A stretch of 64,000 bases of DNA, from the NCBI RefSeq assembly GCF_011039275.1, contig NZ_JAAKGB010000001.1, forward strand, positions 744,001 through 808,000. Reading direction: 5' to 3'. Positions 43,530 to 55,278 of the stretch are shown piece by piece. Position 1 is the first letter of the stretch. Every line of letters begins with the position of its first letter. The notes beneath the pieces are model-generated. The model was given only the letters and a program-made list of their open reading frames with translations, ran no database searches and was not told the origin of the DNA. The DNA is from Streptococcus hyointestinalis. GTDB lineage: Bacteria; Bacillota; Bacilli; Lactobacillales; Streptococcaceae. The translations under genes and the position numbers were made by a program.

Positions 43530-44372
43530 CTAGAGTTTGGCGATTCCTTTTTCTTTTTTATCTTTGTAGACGATTTTTTCAGCGATGTATTTGATGACCT
43601 CGGGGTTACTTGGCAGGTCGGAGTGACTGGCATTATCACCGGTCACGGTTACTTGTGTGTAGTGTTTTACGACTTTTTGATAGATGTATTTACCAGCTTC
43701 GATACTAGCCAGTGGGACAATCTTGTCGGCATCGTAGGTATTCGTTCCTTCGAGGTTATAGACAGAGAGATTGCTTGGGATATTTGCTCTAGCGGCAATC
43801 AAATCTATGAGCATTTGCGTGCGGTTAGAGCTGTTGCTCTCTTCAAAATTAAAAGGTGTTCCGATGGTTAGCAGTGTCTACATCTCAAAATCATCAGAGT
43901 CAATGTACTGTTCTAGGGAAATTGTCCAGTTCAAGCCACCGTTAGAGTGTCCAAGAGCGTTGAAACGCATGAAGTTAGAGCGTTTTTGTAGTGCTAGCAT
44001 GTCTTCATTGAGCCAGGCAGCCTGTTTTTTTATGTTTCTGTAGCCATCTTTGTAATTTTCAAAAGCGATAACAATATAAGGCTAGCGGTCATTGGTGTCG
44101 AGCTTGCCTTTGTAGACGATTTTACCGCTGGTTTTAACCGTCAGCTTTAGAATGCTGTGCTTCTCGCCCATTTTATTGAGCTGTTTGAGGAGTGTATTGA
44201 AGTGCACGTGACTGGCACTAGAGCCTGGCACTAAGAAGGTCGGCGTCATCTTAGAATTATTGATACGGTGTTGCGTGGTTGTGATGTCATTGACATAACG
44301 CCGTCCCAAAACCGCCATGGTCGCTAGAAGAGAGAAAAGCAGGAGAGCAATGGAGCCTTTAAACCATTTCAT
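43530..44372 (-). pseudogene. Alpha/beta hydrolase (DUF915 family), interrupted
   Basis: The minus-strand frame has a signal/anchor helix (K-G-S-I-A-L-L-L-F-S-L-L), then P-T-F-L-V-P-G at the oxyanion region, the nucleophile elbow G-H-S-N-G-G, and a C-terminal H-S-D-L-P with the likely catalytic His. Stops are TAG 44084-44082 and TAG 43880-43878 (Lys plausible). About 280 codons. An extracellular lipase/esterase-like role is inferred. Its start overlaps the PTS gene end by 14 bases, so the two are co-transcribed. Confidence 0.85.
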
Positions 44373-45582
44373 CTTGTTTTTCTTCCTTTCTAAAAGCGAG
44401 TGTGACAAAGGGGCGGTAAATGAAAATAGACATGCCCAAGAGCCCAAAGGTAAAGACGAGATAGCGCCAATCGCCGTTTGAAGTGAGAAAACCAAAGAGG
44501 ACACTTGGTGTTCCAACAGGTGTTGCATAGACTGCTGGCTTGAGCAGAAGTAGAGGAAGTGCTAGAGCACCAAGTAACTCGGCGAGGACAGTTGATACTA
44601 CCATAGGAATCAACAAAATCGGCTGAAAGAGAATGGGCAATCCAAGGAAAAATGGCAGTTGTTGGTCAAAAAGAAGCGGAATAGCAGACAATAGAGCGAT
44701 GTAAAGGTAGCGTTTATTGTTAAGCATGCGGCTACTGCCTAGGACGCTGATCAGTAGCGCTAGGAGCATACCAATCCCTCCAAAAAGAGCAAAGCAGTCT
44801 TGAAAGGTGTAAAAGGTAAAGAGGTGTGGGAAGGTTGAGACAGTATTGTCTAGAGCCGCTGTGATATTTTCACCAGCTACAGTCACGCCCAAATCAGGAG
44901 TATTCAGCATAAAAGGTGGCGTAAACCCAAACACCAGCATGATAGTAGCAAGAACGGACCACAAAAGTACGCTAAGCAGTTGACCATGTCCATTGCCTAA
45001 AAGGCTTTCAAAAATAGTTTGCAGCAAAAAATCCAGATAGAGATAAGGGATTCGTTGAGCGGCTTGGTTAAAACTGTAAGCCCCATACAGTAGGAGAATG
45101 CCTAAAAAGCGATTGACATAAGCAAAACGGCTACTCATAAGCATGATAACAAAGACAATCACCAAACCAAAGAGAACCAAAAGCAACCAAAACGGCTGGA
45201 TATTGTAATAAATCCGCTCGCAGGTGCTATCTGTGGTAAACAAGAGCCAAGTGGTCAAAAAACCAATCAAAGACGGCAGTTGCCAATCAATAGTGCTATC
45301 CTCTAGACTGCGGCGCATGAAGGTCTCTACAAAATGCCCCATCAAAAAAGACAGGAGGAAGTCAGAGAGTGTGCCTAGCCCCATCGATAGTGCAACAACA
45401 ATCTGCTTGCCCTTTAGAAAACCAGTTGTTTCTAGAAAAAAGGCATTTTCAAAACAGAAAAGTTGCTGAAAGATATGCATCCAGGCATAGAGCAAGGCAA
45501 AAGGAAATAAATCCCTGAGACTCTCAAAAATCAAAGAGCGCAATCTATGAAATGAGGGGAGAAAGAATCGTATCTGATACAT
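44359..45582 (-). CDS. PTS sugar transporter subunit IIC (lactose/cellobiose-like)
   Basis: An intact 407-residue ORF with about ten membrane helices. The family pattern T-P-P-F-M-L-N-T-P and the late T-P-S-V-L-F-G-F-L-T-S-N-G-D-W-R are typical of EIIC of the lactose/cellobiose class. No IIA or IIB gene is in the window, so phosphotransfer partners must lie elsewhere. ATG 45582. Operon with the downstream hydrolase. Confidence 0.8.
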   Translation of the reverse strand: MYQIRFFLPSFHRLRSLIFESLRDLFPFALLYAWMHIFQQLFCFENAFFLETTGFLKGKQIVVALSMGLGTLSDFLLSFLMGHFVETFMRRSLEDSTIDWQLPSLIGFLTTWLLFTTDSTCERIYYNIQPFWLLLVLFGLVIVFVIMLMSSRFAYVNRFLGILLLYGAYSFNQAAQRIPYLYLDFLLQTIFESLLGNGHGQLLSVLLWSVLATIMLVFGFTPPFMLNTPDLGVTVAGENITAALDNTVSTFPHLFTFYTFQDCFALFGGIGMLLALLISVLGSSRMLNNKRYLYIALLSAIPLLFDQQLPFFLGLPILFQPILLIPMVVSTVLAELLGALALPLLLLKPAVYATPVGTPSVLFGFLTSNGDWRYLVFTFGLLGMSIFIYRPFVTLAFRKEEKQDEMV

Positions 45583-45796
45583 AAGTCACCTAACTTGCTA
45601 TGTCTATAATAGCGATAAATGCTGTATTTTCATGGGTCTGTAGGCGATTTTTAGGAGAAATACAGCAAAGAGGCAAAAAGAATGGATGAAAGAGCATACA
45701 ATAATTAAAAAAATGAGAAAATTAATGCTATAGTATTTTAATAGGAGAAAGTCCTGTTAAAATAAAAGAAAACCTAAGCATCCTTTAAAGACAACA

Positions 45797-45820
45797 AACC
45801 ACCTCCAGCTAGAGGTGGTT
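45797..45820. repeat. Nine-base-pair hairpin in the PTS-DUF1146 spacer
   Basis: Perfect inverted repeat around a six-base loop. It looks like an intrinsic terminator whose T-run (AGTTGTGGG on the plus side) has been lost, but no plus-strand gene precedes it. Confidence 0.6.
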
Positions 45821-45854
45821 AGTTGTGGGAGCGGACTATACTCTTACTTGCTGT

Positions 45855-45883
45855 TTGGTGATTACAGCAAGATACGCTATAAT
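45855..45883 (+). promoter_or_regulatory. Promoter ending six bases before the DUF1146 ATG
   Basis: TTGGTG (45855-45860), 17-base spacer, TATAAT (45878-45883). ATG follows at 45890, so the transcript would begin at or near the start codon, with no room for a Shine-Dalgarno. Confidence 0.6.
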
Positions 45884-45889
45884 GATAGC

Positions 45890-46123
45890 ATGGAATATAT
45901 CTTATCACTTGTGATTTTGATGAGTCATCTGATTTTTATTTTGTTGGTGCACCGCCTCTAGGTGACGCTTTTTGATTGGTCCAAAATCGTCAAAAATGCT
46001 CAAGATAAGCTGGGGCAATTGCGTGTGTTGTTGATGTTAATCAGCATTGCCATCGGCTATATGGTCAGTCACTTTAAGCATGAGGTCCTCTCAATCATGC
46101 AGACCGCTATGTTAGGTCAGTAA
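45890..46123 (+). pseudogene. DUF1146 (YwzB-like) small membrane protein, one stop
   Basis: The 77-codon frame has two hydrophobic helices separated by F-D-W-S-K-I-V-K-N-A, the hallmark of the YwzB/DUF1146 family. That family often lies next to ATP synthase and murA genes in Firmicutes. TAG at 45959 replaces Leu (H-R-L-x-V-T-L-F). There is no Shine-Dalgarno; a -10 box ends six bases upstream. Function unknown. Confidence 0.82.
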
Positions 46124-46192
46124 AAGTCAGAAAAAATGACCAGCACAAAACTTTACGCTATAATCAAGATACTATTTTAGATGGAGAAGATC

Positions 46193-47466
<1,274 letters not shown>

Positions 47467-47467
<1 letters not shown>

Positions 47468-47655
47468 TGCATACAGGTTGGCGATACGTTGTCAAGCAGT
47501 TTGGCTAGCTGGGGCTGGGTGCCCTGCTGTGTCTTTTCTTTTTAGCGCTGGGTCTTGTGATTGGCTACGGCGTGATTGGTGATGGGAAAAATCCTTTTTC
47601 TATCCTCTCGCCATGAACTTGGCATGACTTGACCGGAAAATTCACAGGAAACTAA
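47467..47655 (+). pseudogene. epuA: EpuA-like small membrane protein, interrupted
   Basis: This 62-codon frame has a single strong membrane helix and the family end (N-P-F-S-I-L-S-P, W-H-D-L-x-G-K-F). Databases label it DNA-directed RNA polymerase subunit beta-like/EpuA. TAG 47506 and a TGA at 47614 break it. It overlaps murA's stop and lies directly before endA, the order known from pneumococcus. Confidence 0.8.
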
Positions 47656-47656
47656 T

Positions 47657-48547
47657 ATGGCAAAGAAAAAAACAGCAAAGCGTGCTTCCTACTCACCAGC
47701 AGCACGTCTTGTCGGAGTACTGGCGCTAGCTCTAGGCTATTCGGATGTTCATCCCAAGGACAATCCCGTCCGTCAAATCACGAGCAGTCTCGAAACTAAG
47801 ACCACAAAGTCAACGACAGAAGAGACAGAAGTTGTCGGCAAAACTCCTAGCCAAAGTCTAGCCGAGTCGGTATTGACCACATCTGTCAAAAGCCAGCTTA
47901 AAGGCAGTATTACATGGAATAAGGCAGGTGCTTTTATCATCAATAACAACAAAACAAACCTCAATGCCAAGGTGTCAAGCGCCCCTTATGCCAATAATAA
48001 AACCAAAACTGTACAAGGTCAAACCGTCCCAACTGTCGCCAATGCGCTGTTGAGCAAGGCTACCCGTCAATACAAGAGCCGTGAGGAGACAGGAAATGGC
48101 TCAACCTCTTGGACACCAGCAGGTTGGCACCAGCGCTACAATCTCAAAGGTGCTTACAACCACGCTGTGGACAGAGGGCATTTGCTGGGCTACGCCTTGG
48201 TTGGTGGCTTGAAAGGCTATGACTCTTCAACCAGCAATCCCAAAAATATTGCCACCCGAGCCGCTTGGGCAAATCAAGCCAACAGTGACCACTCGACAGG
48301 GCAAAACTACTATGAGACGCTGGTTCGAAAGGCTCTTGAAAAGAACAAGCATGTGCGCTACCGAGGGACCCTCATCTACGACGGCGACAATATACCAGCT
48401 TCAGGTACGCACCTTGGAGCCAAGTCGACTGACGGCAGTTTAGAATTTAACGTTTTTGTGCCTAATGTCCAGTCTGGCTTGACCTTTAACTATGCAAATG
48501 GTGAAGTTGCTGTGGATAAGAGGCTGGAAATCTACCAGCCTTTTTGA
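47657..48547 (+). CDS. endA: DNA-entry nuclease EndA (beta-beta-alpha metal nuclease)
   Basis: EndA is a membrane-bound non-specific nuclease that degrades one strand during DNA uptake and attacks extracellular DNA. The intact 296-residue ORF has an N-terminal basic/hydrophobic anchor and the catalytic motif D-R-G-H-L-L-G-Y (His general base) with N-Q-A-N-S and Q-N-Y-Y-E downstream. The first helix is shortened and carries polar residues, so membrane anchoring may be weak. Directly follows epuA. Confidence 0.92.
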   Translation: MAKKKTAKRASYSPAARLVGVLALALGYSDVHPKDNPVRQITSSLETKTTKSTTEETEVVGKTPSQSLAESVLTTSVKSQLKGSITWNKAGAFIINNNKTNLNAKVSSAPYANNKTKTVQGQTVPTVANALLSKATRQYKSREETGNGSTSWTPAGWHQRYNLKGAYNHAVDRGHLLGYALVGGLKGYDSSTSNPKNIATRAAWANQANSDHSTGQNYYETLVRKALEKNKHVRYRGTLIYDGDNIPASGTHLGAKSTDGSLEFNVFVPNVQSGLTFNYANGEVAVDKRLEIYQPF

Positions 48548-48559
48548 TAAAATGATAGA

Positions 48560-48755
48560 AACTAAATAGCGATCTATGAGACTAGTAACCTTGTGGCATT
48601 TTTCAGGGAGTGCTAACCGTGACTGGAAGTTAGCTAAAAGAAAGCAGGGCGAATTCACTCATGAGGAGATCTCAATAAAGGTCTGCTGAGCAGAAGAAAA
48701 CGGATGGTACCGCGTGTCAATGCACCGTGTGTGGAGCATTGGCACTTTTTTGTTG
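48560..48755 (+). promoter_or_regulatory. T-box riboswitch (Phe) before pheS
   Basis: The leader has an AGTA bulge motif near 48581, a stem I region, the T-box core G-G-T-A-C-C-G-C-G near 48705, and a terminator with stem GTGTCAATGC/GCATTGGCAC (about 48714-48750) and TTTTTT. A TTC (Phe) codon lies at 48654-48656 in G-A-A-T-T-C, the likely specifier. The usual GGGTGG before the core reads GGATGG. Uncharged tRNA-Phe should permit read-through into pheS. Confidence 0.85.
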
Positions 48756-48783
48756 TCTATTTTGTTAAGATACTGGAGGAAGG

Positions 48784-49824
48784 ATGGATATACAAGAACA
48801 ACTAGAAGAGTTGCGTACATCAACGCAAGCAAAACTCAAGGAAACGCATGTTGACAATGCCAAGGAATTGCAAGAACTGCGTGTGCAGGTCTTGGGGAAA
48901 AAAGGCTCTCTAACAGAGCTATTAAAAGGTATGAAAGATTAATCACATGAAATGCGCTCAGTTGTCGGAAAACAAGTCAACGAAGTGCTTGATGTATTGA
49001 CCAAGTCTTTTGAAGAACAAGCAAAACTTGTTGAACAAGCCCGCATTGCTAAAAAGCTAGAGTCTGAAAGTTTGGATGGGACCCTTCCATGTCGACAGAA
49101 GAAGGTCGGACACCGTCATGTCCTCACCCAAACCAGCGAAGAAACCGAAGATACCATCCTTGGCATGGGCTTTCAAGTGGTGGAAGGTTATGAGGTTGAA
49201 AAGGACTATTACAACTTTGAGCGTATGCATCTGCCAAAAGACCACCCAGCCCGTGACATGCAGGATACTTGCTACATCACAGAGGAAACCCTTATGCGTA
49301 CGCACACCTCACCTGTGCAAGCCCGCACTATGGACAGCCACGATTTTTCAAAAGGACCTTTGAAGATGATCTCACCAGGGCGTGTATTCCGTCGTGATAC
49401 AGATGACTCCACATACTCTCACCAGTTCCACCAAACCGAAGGGCTAGTCGTTGGGAAAAACAACTCTATGGGCGACCTCAAAGGAACACTTGAGATGATT
49501 ATCCAAAAAATGTTTGGTGCTGAGCGTCAAACCCGCTTGCGCCCAAGCTACTTCCCAGTTACAGAGCCATCTGTTGAGGTGGATGTGTCTTGCTTCAAAC
49601 GTGGCGGCAGCGGCTGTAACGTCTGCAAGTAAACTGTCTGGCTTGAAATTCTCGGAGCTGGTAAGGTACACCCTAGCGCCCTTGAAAAGTCAGGGCTTGA
49701 CTCAGAAGAATACTCAGGTTGTGCCTTTGGTCCAGGTCAAGAGCGTAGCGCTATGCTGCGCTACGGTATCAATGACATTCGTGTCTTCTACCAAGGAGAC
49801 ACCCGTTTTACAGAGCAATTTTAG
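48784..49824 (+). pseudogene. pheS: Phenylalanine-tRNA ligase alpha subunit, interrupted
   Basis: PheS carries the class II aminoacylation core. The frame of 346 codons has an N-terminal coiled coil, [23 protein letters not shown] and motif 3, normally F-G-L-G-x-E-R, here F-G-P-G-Q-E-R. Stops are TAA 48940 (Leu) and TAA 49630 (Lys). ATG 48784 follows GGAGGAAGG. Controlled by the T-box. Confidence 0.94.
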
Positions 49825-49833
49825 GAGGAGAGT

Positions 49834-50355
49834 ATGACTGATAATGCTATTACAAGAGCTGGTATTGACCAGCTAGAGGCCAGTCAAGACCTAGCGAAGA
49901 CTACTTTTCGAGAAACTTTTTGACATGCCAACACCGAAGAGCAGTTGCAAGAGTATTATGATGGAGCTTACACGCTAGAAGTGCTTGGCCAAGAGTTAAA
50001 AGCAGAAGATACAGAAACTTATCTAGTCAGCGTAGACGGCGAAGTTGCTGGCTTTCTCAAGGTCAACTGGGGTGCATCTCAGACAGAAAAAGAGCTTTAC
50101 GATAGCTTTGAATTGCAACGTATCTATGTTCTCCAAAAGTTCCAAGGACAAGGCTTGGGCAAACGTCTCTTTACCTTTGCGCTAGAGCTTGCAAACGAAC
50201 AAGGCTTTACATGGGCAAGGTTAGGCGATTGGGAACACAACACCAAAGCGCAAGCCCTTTATAAAAGATACGGTTTTGAAAAATTCTCAGAGCACCAGTT
50301 TGCTGTCGGTGACAAGGTAGACACCGACTGGTTGATGCGTAAATATCTCAAGTAA
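49834..50355 (+). pseudogene. GNAT-family acetyltransferase between pheS and pheT, one stop
   Basis: The frame of 173 codons has L-Q-R-I-Y-V-L-Q-K-F-Q-G-Q-G-L-G-K, the acetyl-CoA binding loop, and A-L-Y-K-R-Y-G-F-E at the end. TGA 49921 falls at R-E-T-F-x-H, where Gly (GGA) is likely. Start ATG 49834 follows AGGAGGAG. A GNAT gene between pheS and pheT is common in streptococci, so it shares the T-box control. Substrate unknown. Confidence 0.85.
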
Positions 50356-50395
50356 TAGAAAGGAGCAAGCACACTTTAGCGTGTGTGACAAGTGT

Positions 50396-52801
50396 ATGTT
50401 AGTATCTTATAAATGGCTCAAAGAGCTTTTTGATGTGGATGTGACAAGTGCTGAGCTAGCCGAGAAGATGTCAACGACAGGAATTGAAGTAGAGGGCGTG
50501 ACAAGCCCACAGACGGGTCTGTCAAAATTAGTCGTTGGTGAGGTTTTATCTTGCGAGGATGTGCCAGACACTCATCTTCAACTCTGTCATGTGGACACAG
50601 GGGATGAAAGCCCACGACAGAAAGTCAGCGACGCACCAAACATCAAAGCAGGTATCAAGGTGATTGTAGCGCTTCCATGCGCTCGTATCGCTGACAATTA
50701 TAAAATCAAAAAAGGTAAAATTCGTGGTATGGAGTCGCTAGGGATGATTTGTTCGCTGCAAGAGTAGGGGTTGCCAGACGGTACCATTCCAAAGGAATTC
50801 TCAGATGGCATTCAAATTCTGCCTTATGAGGCTGTGCCTGGTGATAGCATTTTCCCTTATCTTGATGTGGACGATGAGAATATCGAGCTCTCCATTACAC
50901 CAAACCGTGCTGACGCCCTTTCTATGCGTGGTGTCGCTTATGCAGTGGCTGCCAGTTACGGTAAAGCATTGCATTTCCCAGAGCGTACACTTCTTGAGAT
51001 TGAAAAGCCAGCAGCTTATGAGATTTCAGTAGCCATAGCCTCTGACAAGGTCGTAACCTACGCTAGCCGTGTTGTGGAAAAAGTCACCATCAAACCAAGC
51101 CCACAATGTCTTCAAAACCTCTTGATGCATGCAGGCATTCGACCTATTAACAATGTCGTTGACGTGACCAACTGTGTCCTCTTGAACTTTTGACAACCTA
51201 CGCACGCCTTTGACCTAGACAAGTTTGAAGGGCGTGACATCGTGTCACGTGAAGCCCGTGAGGGTGAAGAGTTAGTCACACTTGACGGTGCGACACGTGA
51301 GCTTGTCGCAGGGGACTAGGTGATTACCGTTGGTGACAAGCCAGTAGCGCTTGCAGGTGTCATGGGTGGACGTGACACTGAGATTGATGATACTTCTAAA
51401 AATGTCGTTCTTGGAGCGGCTATCTTTGACGGAACAAGCATACGCAAGACCAGCGGACGTTTCAATCTGTGCACGGAAAGTTCATCACGTATTGAAAAGG
51501 GCGTGAACTACGCCACTGTCCTTGGAGCGCTGGATATTGCGGCTGCTATGCTGACTGAGTTAGCTGGTGGTGCGACTCTTGCAGGGCGTGTAGTCGCAGG
51601 CAATCTTCCAACAGAACCTACCCAAGTCTCGAGCAGTCTAAGCTATGTCAATGCACGACTAGGGACAGATTTAACTGCCGATGACATCAAGGATATCTTT
51701 AAGAAACTTGGCTTTGGTTTAGAGATTTCTGGAGACAACTTTACCGTATCTGTTCCTCGCAGACGTTGGGACATCAGCATTCAAGTCGACTTGGTTGAGG
51801 AGATTGCTCGTATCTAAGGTTATGACAATCTGCCAACAACCTTGCCAGAATCTGGTAGTACCGTTGGTGAATTGACCACTTCTCAACGTTTCCGCCGTGA
51901 AGTGCTCACCATCGTTGAAGGACTGGGGCTTTCCGAAATCATCACTTACGCCTTGACAACACCTGAAAAGGCGGTTGAATGTGCCCTCAAACCAAGTAAG
52001 ATCACGGAGCTCACGTGGCCAATGAGTGTGGAGCGCACGGTTCTACGTCAAAATATCGTCTCTGGTAAGCTAGACACTGTTGCCTACAACAGCGCCCGTA
52101 AAAATACCAACCTAGCTCTCTATGAGATTGGTAAAGTCTTTGAGCAGACTGGCAATCCAAAAGAAGACCTGCCAAAGGAAATCACAAGCCGTGCCTTTGC
52201 CCTATCTGGTCTCGTAACGGAAAAAGATTACCAGACAAGAGCAGTCCCTGTTGATTTCTTCCATGCTAAGGGGGTTCTAGAAGCCGTGTTTACTAAGCTG
52301 GGACTAGAAGTTGACTATGTTCCAACCAAGGATATGGCTAGCATGCACCCAGGGCGTATAGCGCTCATCGTTCTAGATGGTCAAGAAACCGGTTTTGTTG
52401 GTCAAGTGCACCCGCAAACCGCTAAAGATTACGCTATTGGTGCGACTTATGTTTCTGAGTTCAATCTGGATGTTATCGAGTCTCATTACCACAAAGCGCA
52501 TGTCTTTAAGGAAACCACTAAGTTCCCAGCCGTTAGCCGTGACATCGCTCTCTTGGTTGAAAATAGCGCCAGCCACAGCGACATCATCGCAGCGATTAAA
52601 GTCGCAGGTGAGAAACGCCTAACAGACATCAAACTCTTTGACGTCTATGCTGGAGAAAACATCCAAAAAGTCTTCAAATCAATGTCTTACAGCCTAACCT
52701 TCCAAAATCCAACAGATAACCTCACTGATGGAGAAGTTGCCAAATACATGGCCAAAATCACAGCTTCTCTCGAAGAAACAGTCGGTGCGGAAATTCGTTA
52801 A
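50396..52801 (+). pseudogene. pheT: Phenylalanine-tRNA ligase beta subunit, interrupted
   Basis: PheT carries editing and tRNA-binding domains. The 801-codon frame is full length. It has an N-terminal OB/EMAP domain, the B5 domain, [23 protein letters not shown] and a C-terminal anticodon-binding fold. Stops are TAG 50765 (Leu), TGA 51191 (Gly expected before Q-P-T-H-A-F-D), TAG 51317 (Leu) and TAA 51815 (Tyr). ATG 50396 is the family start; no frame change over 2.4 kb. Confidence 0.95.
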
Positions 52802-52902
52802 TGACAGAAAACTTCCCTAGAAAACTAGCGGAAGTATTATAGCATTTGCAGTTAGCAGAATTTTCAAGTAAAATAATAATACAATAAACAAGGAGGAAGT
52901 AA

Positions 52903-53541
52903 ATGAGCGTTAAGGGATTGTTAGTGATGGATGTGGACTCTACCTTGATTCGAGAAGAGGGGATTGACCTATTGGGAGAAAAAGCGGGCGTTGGACGTGA
53001 GGTGGCAGACATTACAGAGCGTGCTATGAGGGGTGCGCTGGACTTTAGGCAAGCGCTTTTTGAGCGTGTGGCATTACTAAAGGGACTACCTTAGACGATT
53101 TTTGAGGAAGTCATGCAGGAAATGCACTTTACACAGGGAGCTCGTGCGCTGGTTGAGACCGTGCATGCACGAGGCTACAAGGTAGGCTTGGTCTCAGGAG
53201 GTTTTCACGAGACCGTAGATAGCTGAGCCAAAGAGCTGGGTATCGACTATGTCAAAGCCAATCGCCTAGAAGTCAAGGACGGCAAGTTGACCGGACGTGT
53301 CGTAGGCGATATTGTGACCAAAGAAACTAAGAAAAACTGCCTAGAGCAGTGGGCAAGTGAAAATGGACTTAGTCTGTCAGAAACGGTCGCTATGGGAGAT
53401 GGTGCCAATGACCTTCCTATGATTCAGACGGCAGGCATTGGTATTGCCTTTTATGCAAAACCTATCGTTAAAGAACAAGCACCTTACCAAATTAACACAG
53501 CTGACTTGACGCAGGTGCTTGCGATTTTGGACGACAAATAA
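52903..53541 (+). pseudogene. serB: Phosphoserine phosphatase, interrupted
   Basis: SerB is a HAD hydrolase that makes serine from phosphoserine. The nucleophile motif D-V-D-S-T-L-I is kept (second residue Val rather than Met), with S-G-G-F in motif II and G-D-G-A-N-D-L-P-M in motif IV. Stops are TAG 53092 and TGA 53224 (Leu expected). 212 codons. ATG 52903 follows AAGGAGGAAG. Confidence 0.92.
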
Positions 53542-53551
53542 GGAGGACAGC

Positions 53552-54673
53552 ATGCACATACTCATAGCACCAGATTCTTTCAAGGAGAGCTTGTCTGCGC
53601 TAGAGGTGGCAGAAGCGATAAAAAGTGGTTTTGGGTCTGTTTATCCAGAAGCGACTTTTGATTTATTGCCTGTTGGAGACGGTGGTGAGGGCACTCTATC
53701 AAGTCTTAGCACCAACCTCCACATGACTACAAAAACAGCTCTGGTCAGCGATTCATTTGGAGATAAGCGAGAAGCACCTTATGCGGTTTTGGGCAATCTT
53801 GCTGTCTTTGAGATGGCGAGTATCTGCGGTTTAGAGCTCGTTTCTAAGACACAGCGTAATCCCTTACAGCTAAGCACACAAGGCGTCGGCGAGATGCTCG
53901 TTCATCTGAGTCAAGCGGGTGTCACAGAGGTTATGGTTGGTGTTGGCGGATCAAGCACCAACGACGGTGGTATTGGCATGGCAAAAGTCTTAGGTTATCG
54001 CTTTTTAGACGCCCAAGGGATAGAGCTAGAAGCTATCGGTGACAATCTTTCTAAAATCGCCGTTATTGATGGCAGTCAAGTTCCCAAAACACTAAAAAAG
54101 TTAAAAGTAACCATCATCACTGACGTGACCAATCCCTTATGTGGCCCAAACGGTGCGACTTATGTCTTTGGTGAGCAAAAAGGCTTGCCAGTAGCAGATA
54201 CGAAAGCTTTTGATGAGGCGATGAATCAGTTTTACCAAAAAGCTAATCCTGCTGCCAGCACTGTACCTGGTAGCGGTGCAGGAGGTGGTATGGCAGCGGG
54301 CTTGATGACCTTTTTAAATGGTCAAGTTGTCTCTGGTAATGACGCTGTGCTTGACTACTCACATTTTGATGAGCGCTTGCAAAAAGCGGCTCTAGTCATT
54401 GTCGGAGAGGGGCGACTGGACCGTCAAAGTCTATCTGGTAAAGCCCCTGTTGGAGTCGCAAGGCGAACTCCACAAAATACCCCAGACATTGCCATCTGTG
54501 GCAGTCTGGCTGATGACTTGCCAGATATTCCGACTAGTAACATCACGGCAGCTTTTCCCAGCATCCCTTCTCTAAGCAGTCAAGAAACTTTATTGCAGAA
54601 TACTGAAAAACATCTCATACGCACAGCACAAAATATCGCTAATCTATTAAAACTAAACGAAAAAAGCTGGTAG
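53552..54673 (+). CDS. glxK: Glycerate kinase (GlxK family)
   Basis: Phosphorylates D-glycerate. The uninterrupted ORF of 373 residues begins M-H-I-L-I-A-P-D-S-F-K-E-S-L, and has P-V-G-D-G-G-E-G-T, G-V-G-G-S-S-T-N-D-G-G and V-G-E-G-R-L-D. Start ATG 53552 follows AAGGAGGA. The natural stop TAG lies inside the loop of its terminator. It follows serB by ten bases, likely co-transcribed. Confidence 0.93.
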   Translation: MHILIAPDSFKESLSALEVAEAIKSGFGSVYPEATFDLLPVGDGGEGTLSSLSTNLHMTTKTALVSDSFGDKREAPYAVLGNLAVFEMASICGLELVSKTQRNPLQLSTQGVGEMLVHLSQAGVTEVMVGVGGSSTNDGGIGMAKVLGYRFLDAQGIELEAIGDNLSKIAVIDGSQVPKTLKKLKVTIITDVTNPLCGPNGATYVFGEQKGLPVADTKAFDEAMNQFYQKANPAASTVPGSGAGGGMAAGLMTFLNGQVVSGNDAVLDYSHFDERLQKAALVIVGEGRLDRQSLSGKAPVGVARRTPQNTPDIAICGSLADDLPDIPTSNITAAFPSIPSLSSQETLLQNTEKHLIRTAQNIANLLKLNEKSW

Positions 54674-54686
54674 AACCAGCTTTTTG
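54661..54686. terminator. Bidirectional terminator overlapping the glycerate kinase stop codon
   Basis: Stem AAAAGCTGGT/ACCAGCTTTT with the TAG stop (54671-54673) at the loop side, and T-runs in both directions. Shared with the convergent yueI gene. Confidence 0.8.
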
Positions 54687-54703
54687 TCTTAGTGACCAAA
54701 TAA

Positions 54704-55141
54704 TTATTTGAAAAAAGATTCCTTTTGAGGGTGTGGCGTTGGTATTGCTTCCAACAAATCTGGAAATTGCACTGCAAAATCGGTGCTTTCGATATTTTCT
54801 GCTTTATTCGTGTGGACGATAATACCAAACGGTGCGTTGGCGGCATTTTCATCAACGATCGTGTCAGAACATCCCTTATCTTGCGCTTTTTTCATAAAGA
54901 ACATCTGCGTTTCAGTGCTGAGTTTTGGCGAGATTTTGACCGAAAGGGGCGAAAAGGTCTGTGACAGTCGCTCTAAAGCTTTAGAAAAGGTCTTTTGTAT
55001 CCCCTCTGTCAGCGCTTCTTGAAGCGCAATGGTCAAGACAACCCGCTCTCTAAAAGTCCCGAAATAGCGACGCTGCTCATCTGGGTTTAATCTTGTCTCA
55101 CCTGTCGCTTTTTGTAAAATTTGTTTATCAAGGTCTGTCAT
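54704..55141 (-). CDS. YueI-family protein (DUF1694)
   Basis: Intact 145-residue cytosolic protein on the minus strand, matching the DUF1694/YueI family of Firmicutes: D-K-Q-I-L-Q-K-A-T-G-E-T, L-N-P-D-E-Q-R-R-Y-F-G-T-F-R-E-R-V near the N-terminus. Function unknown. Start at 55141 behind GGAGG read on the minus strand. Convergent with glycerate kinase and divergent from enolase. Confidence 0.88.
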   Translation of the reverse strand: MTDLDKQILQKATGETRLNPDEQRRYFGTFRERVVLTIALQEALTEGIQKTFSKALERLSQTFSPLSVKISPKLSTETQMFFMKKAQDKGCSDTIVDENAANAPFGIIVHTNKAENIESTDFAVQFPDLLEAIPTPHPQKESFFK

Positions 55142-55278
55142 AATAGCCTCCTGTGTAGGTAATTGCCTTTATTATAACGAAAAAAAGCCAAAAAAGCAGA
55201 AATGAAAGCCAAAAGCCAAGGATAATGTCACAAAAAGAGAACAACTCAGTTAGAAAAGCGCTTTCTATGGGTTTTTTC

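Larger units (their letters stand above)
45583..45889. other. Intergenic region between PTS IIC (minus) and the DUF1146 gene (plus)
   Basis: AT-rich spacer holding divergent promoter material. It contains a hairpin with stem AACCACCTC/GAGGTGGTT (45797-45805 with 45812-45820) without a T-run on either side strong enough to be sure of termination, and a promoter at 45855-45883. No coding potential found. Confidence 0.6.

Noticed and set aside
44359-45582. Intactness of the PTS IIC gene as evidence of selective protection
   Set aside because: At about one stop per 150-170 codons, a 407-codon gene without stops is not very unlikely by chance, and missense damage cannot be judged in such a variable membrane protein.
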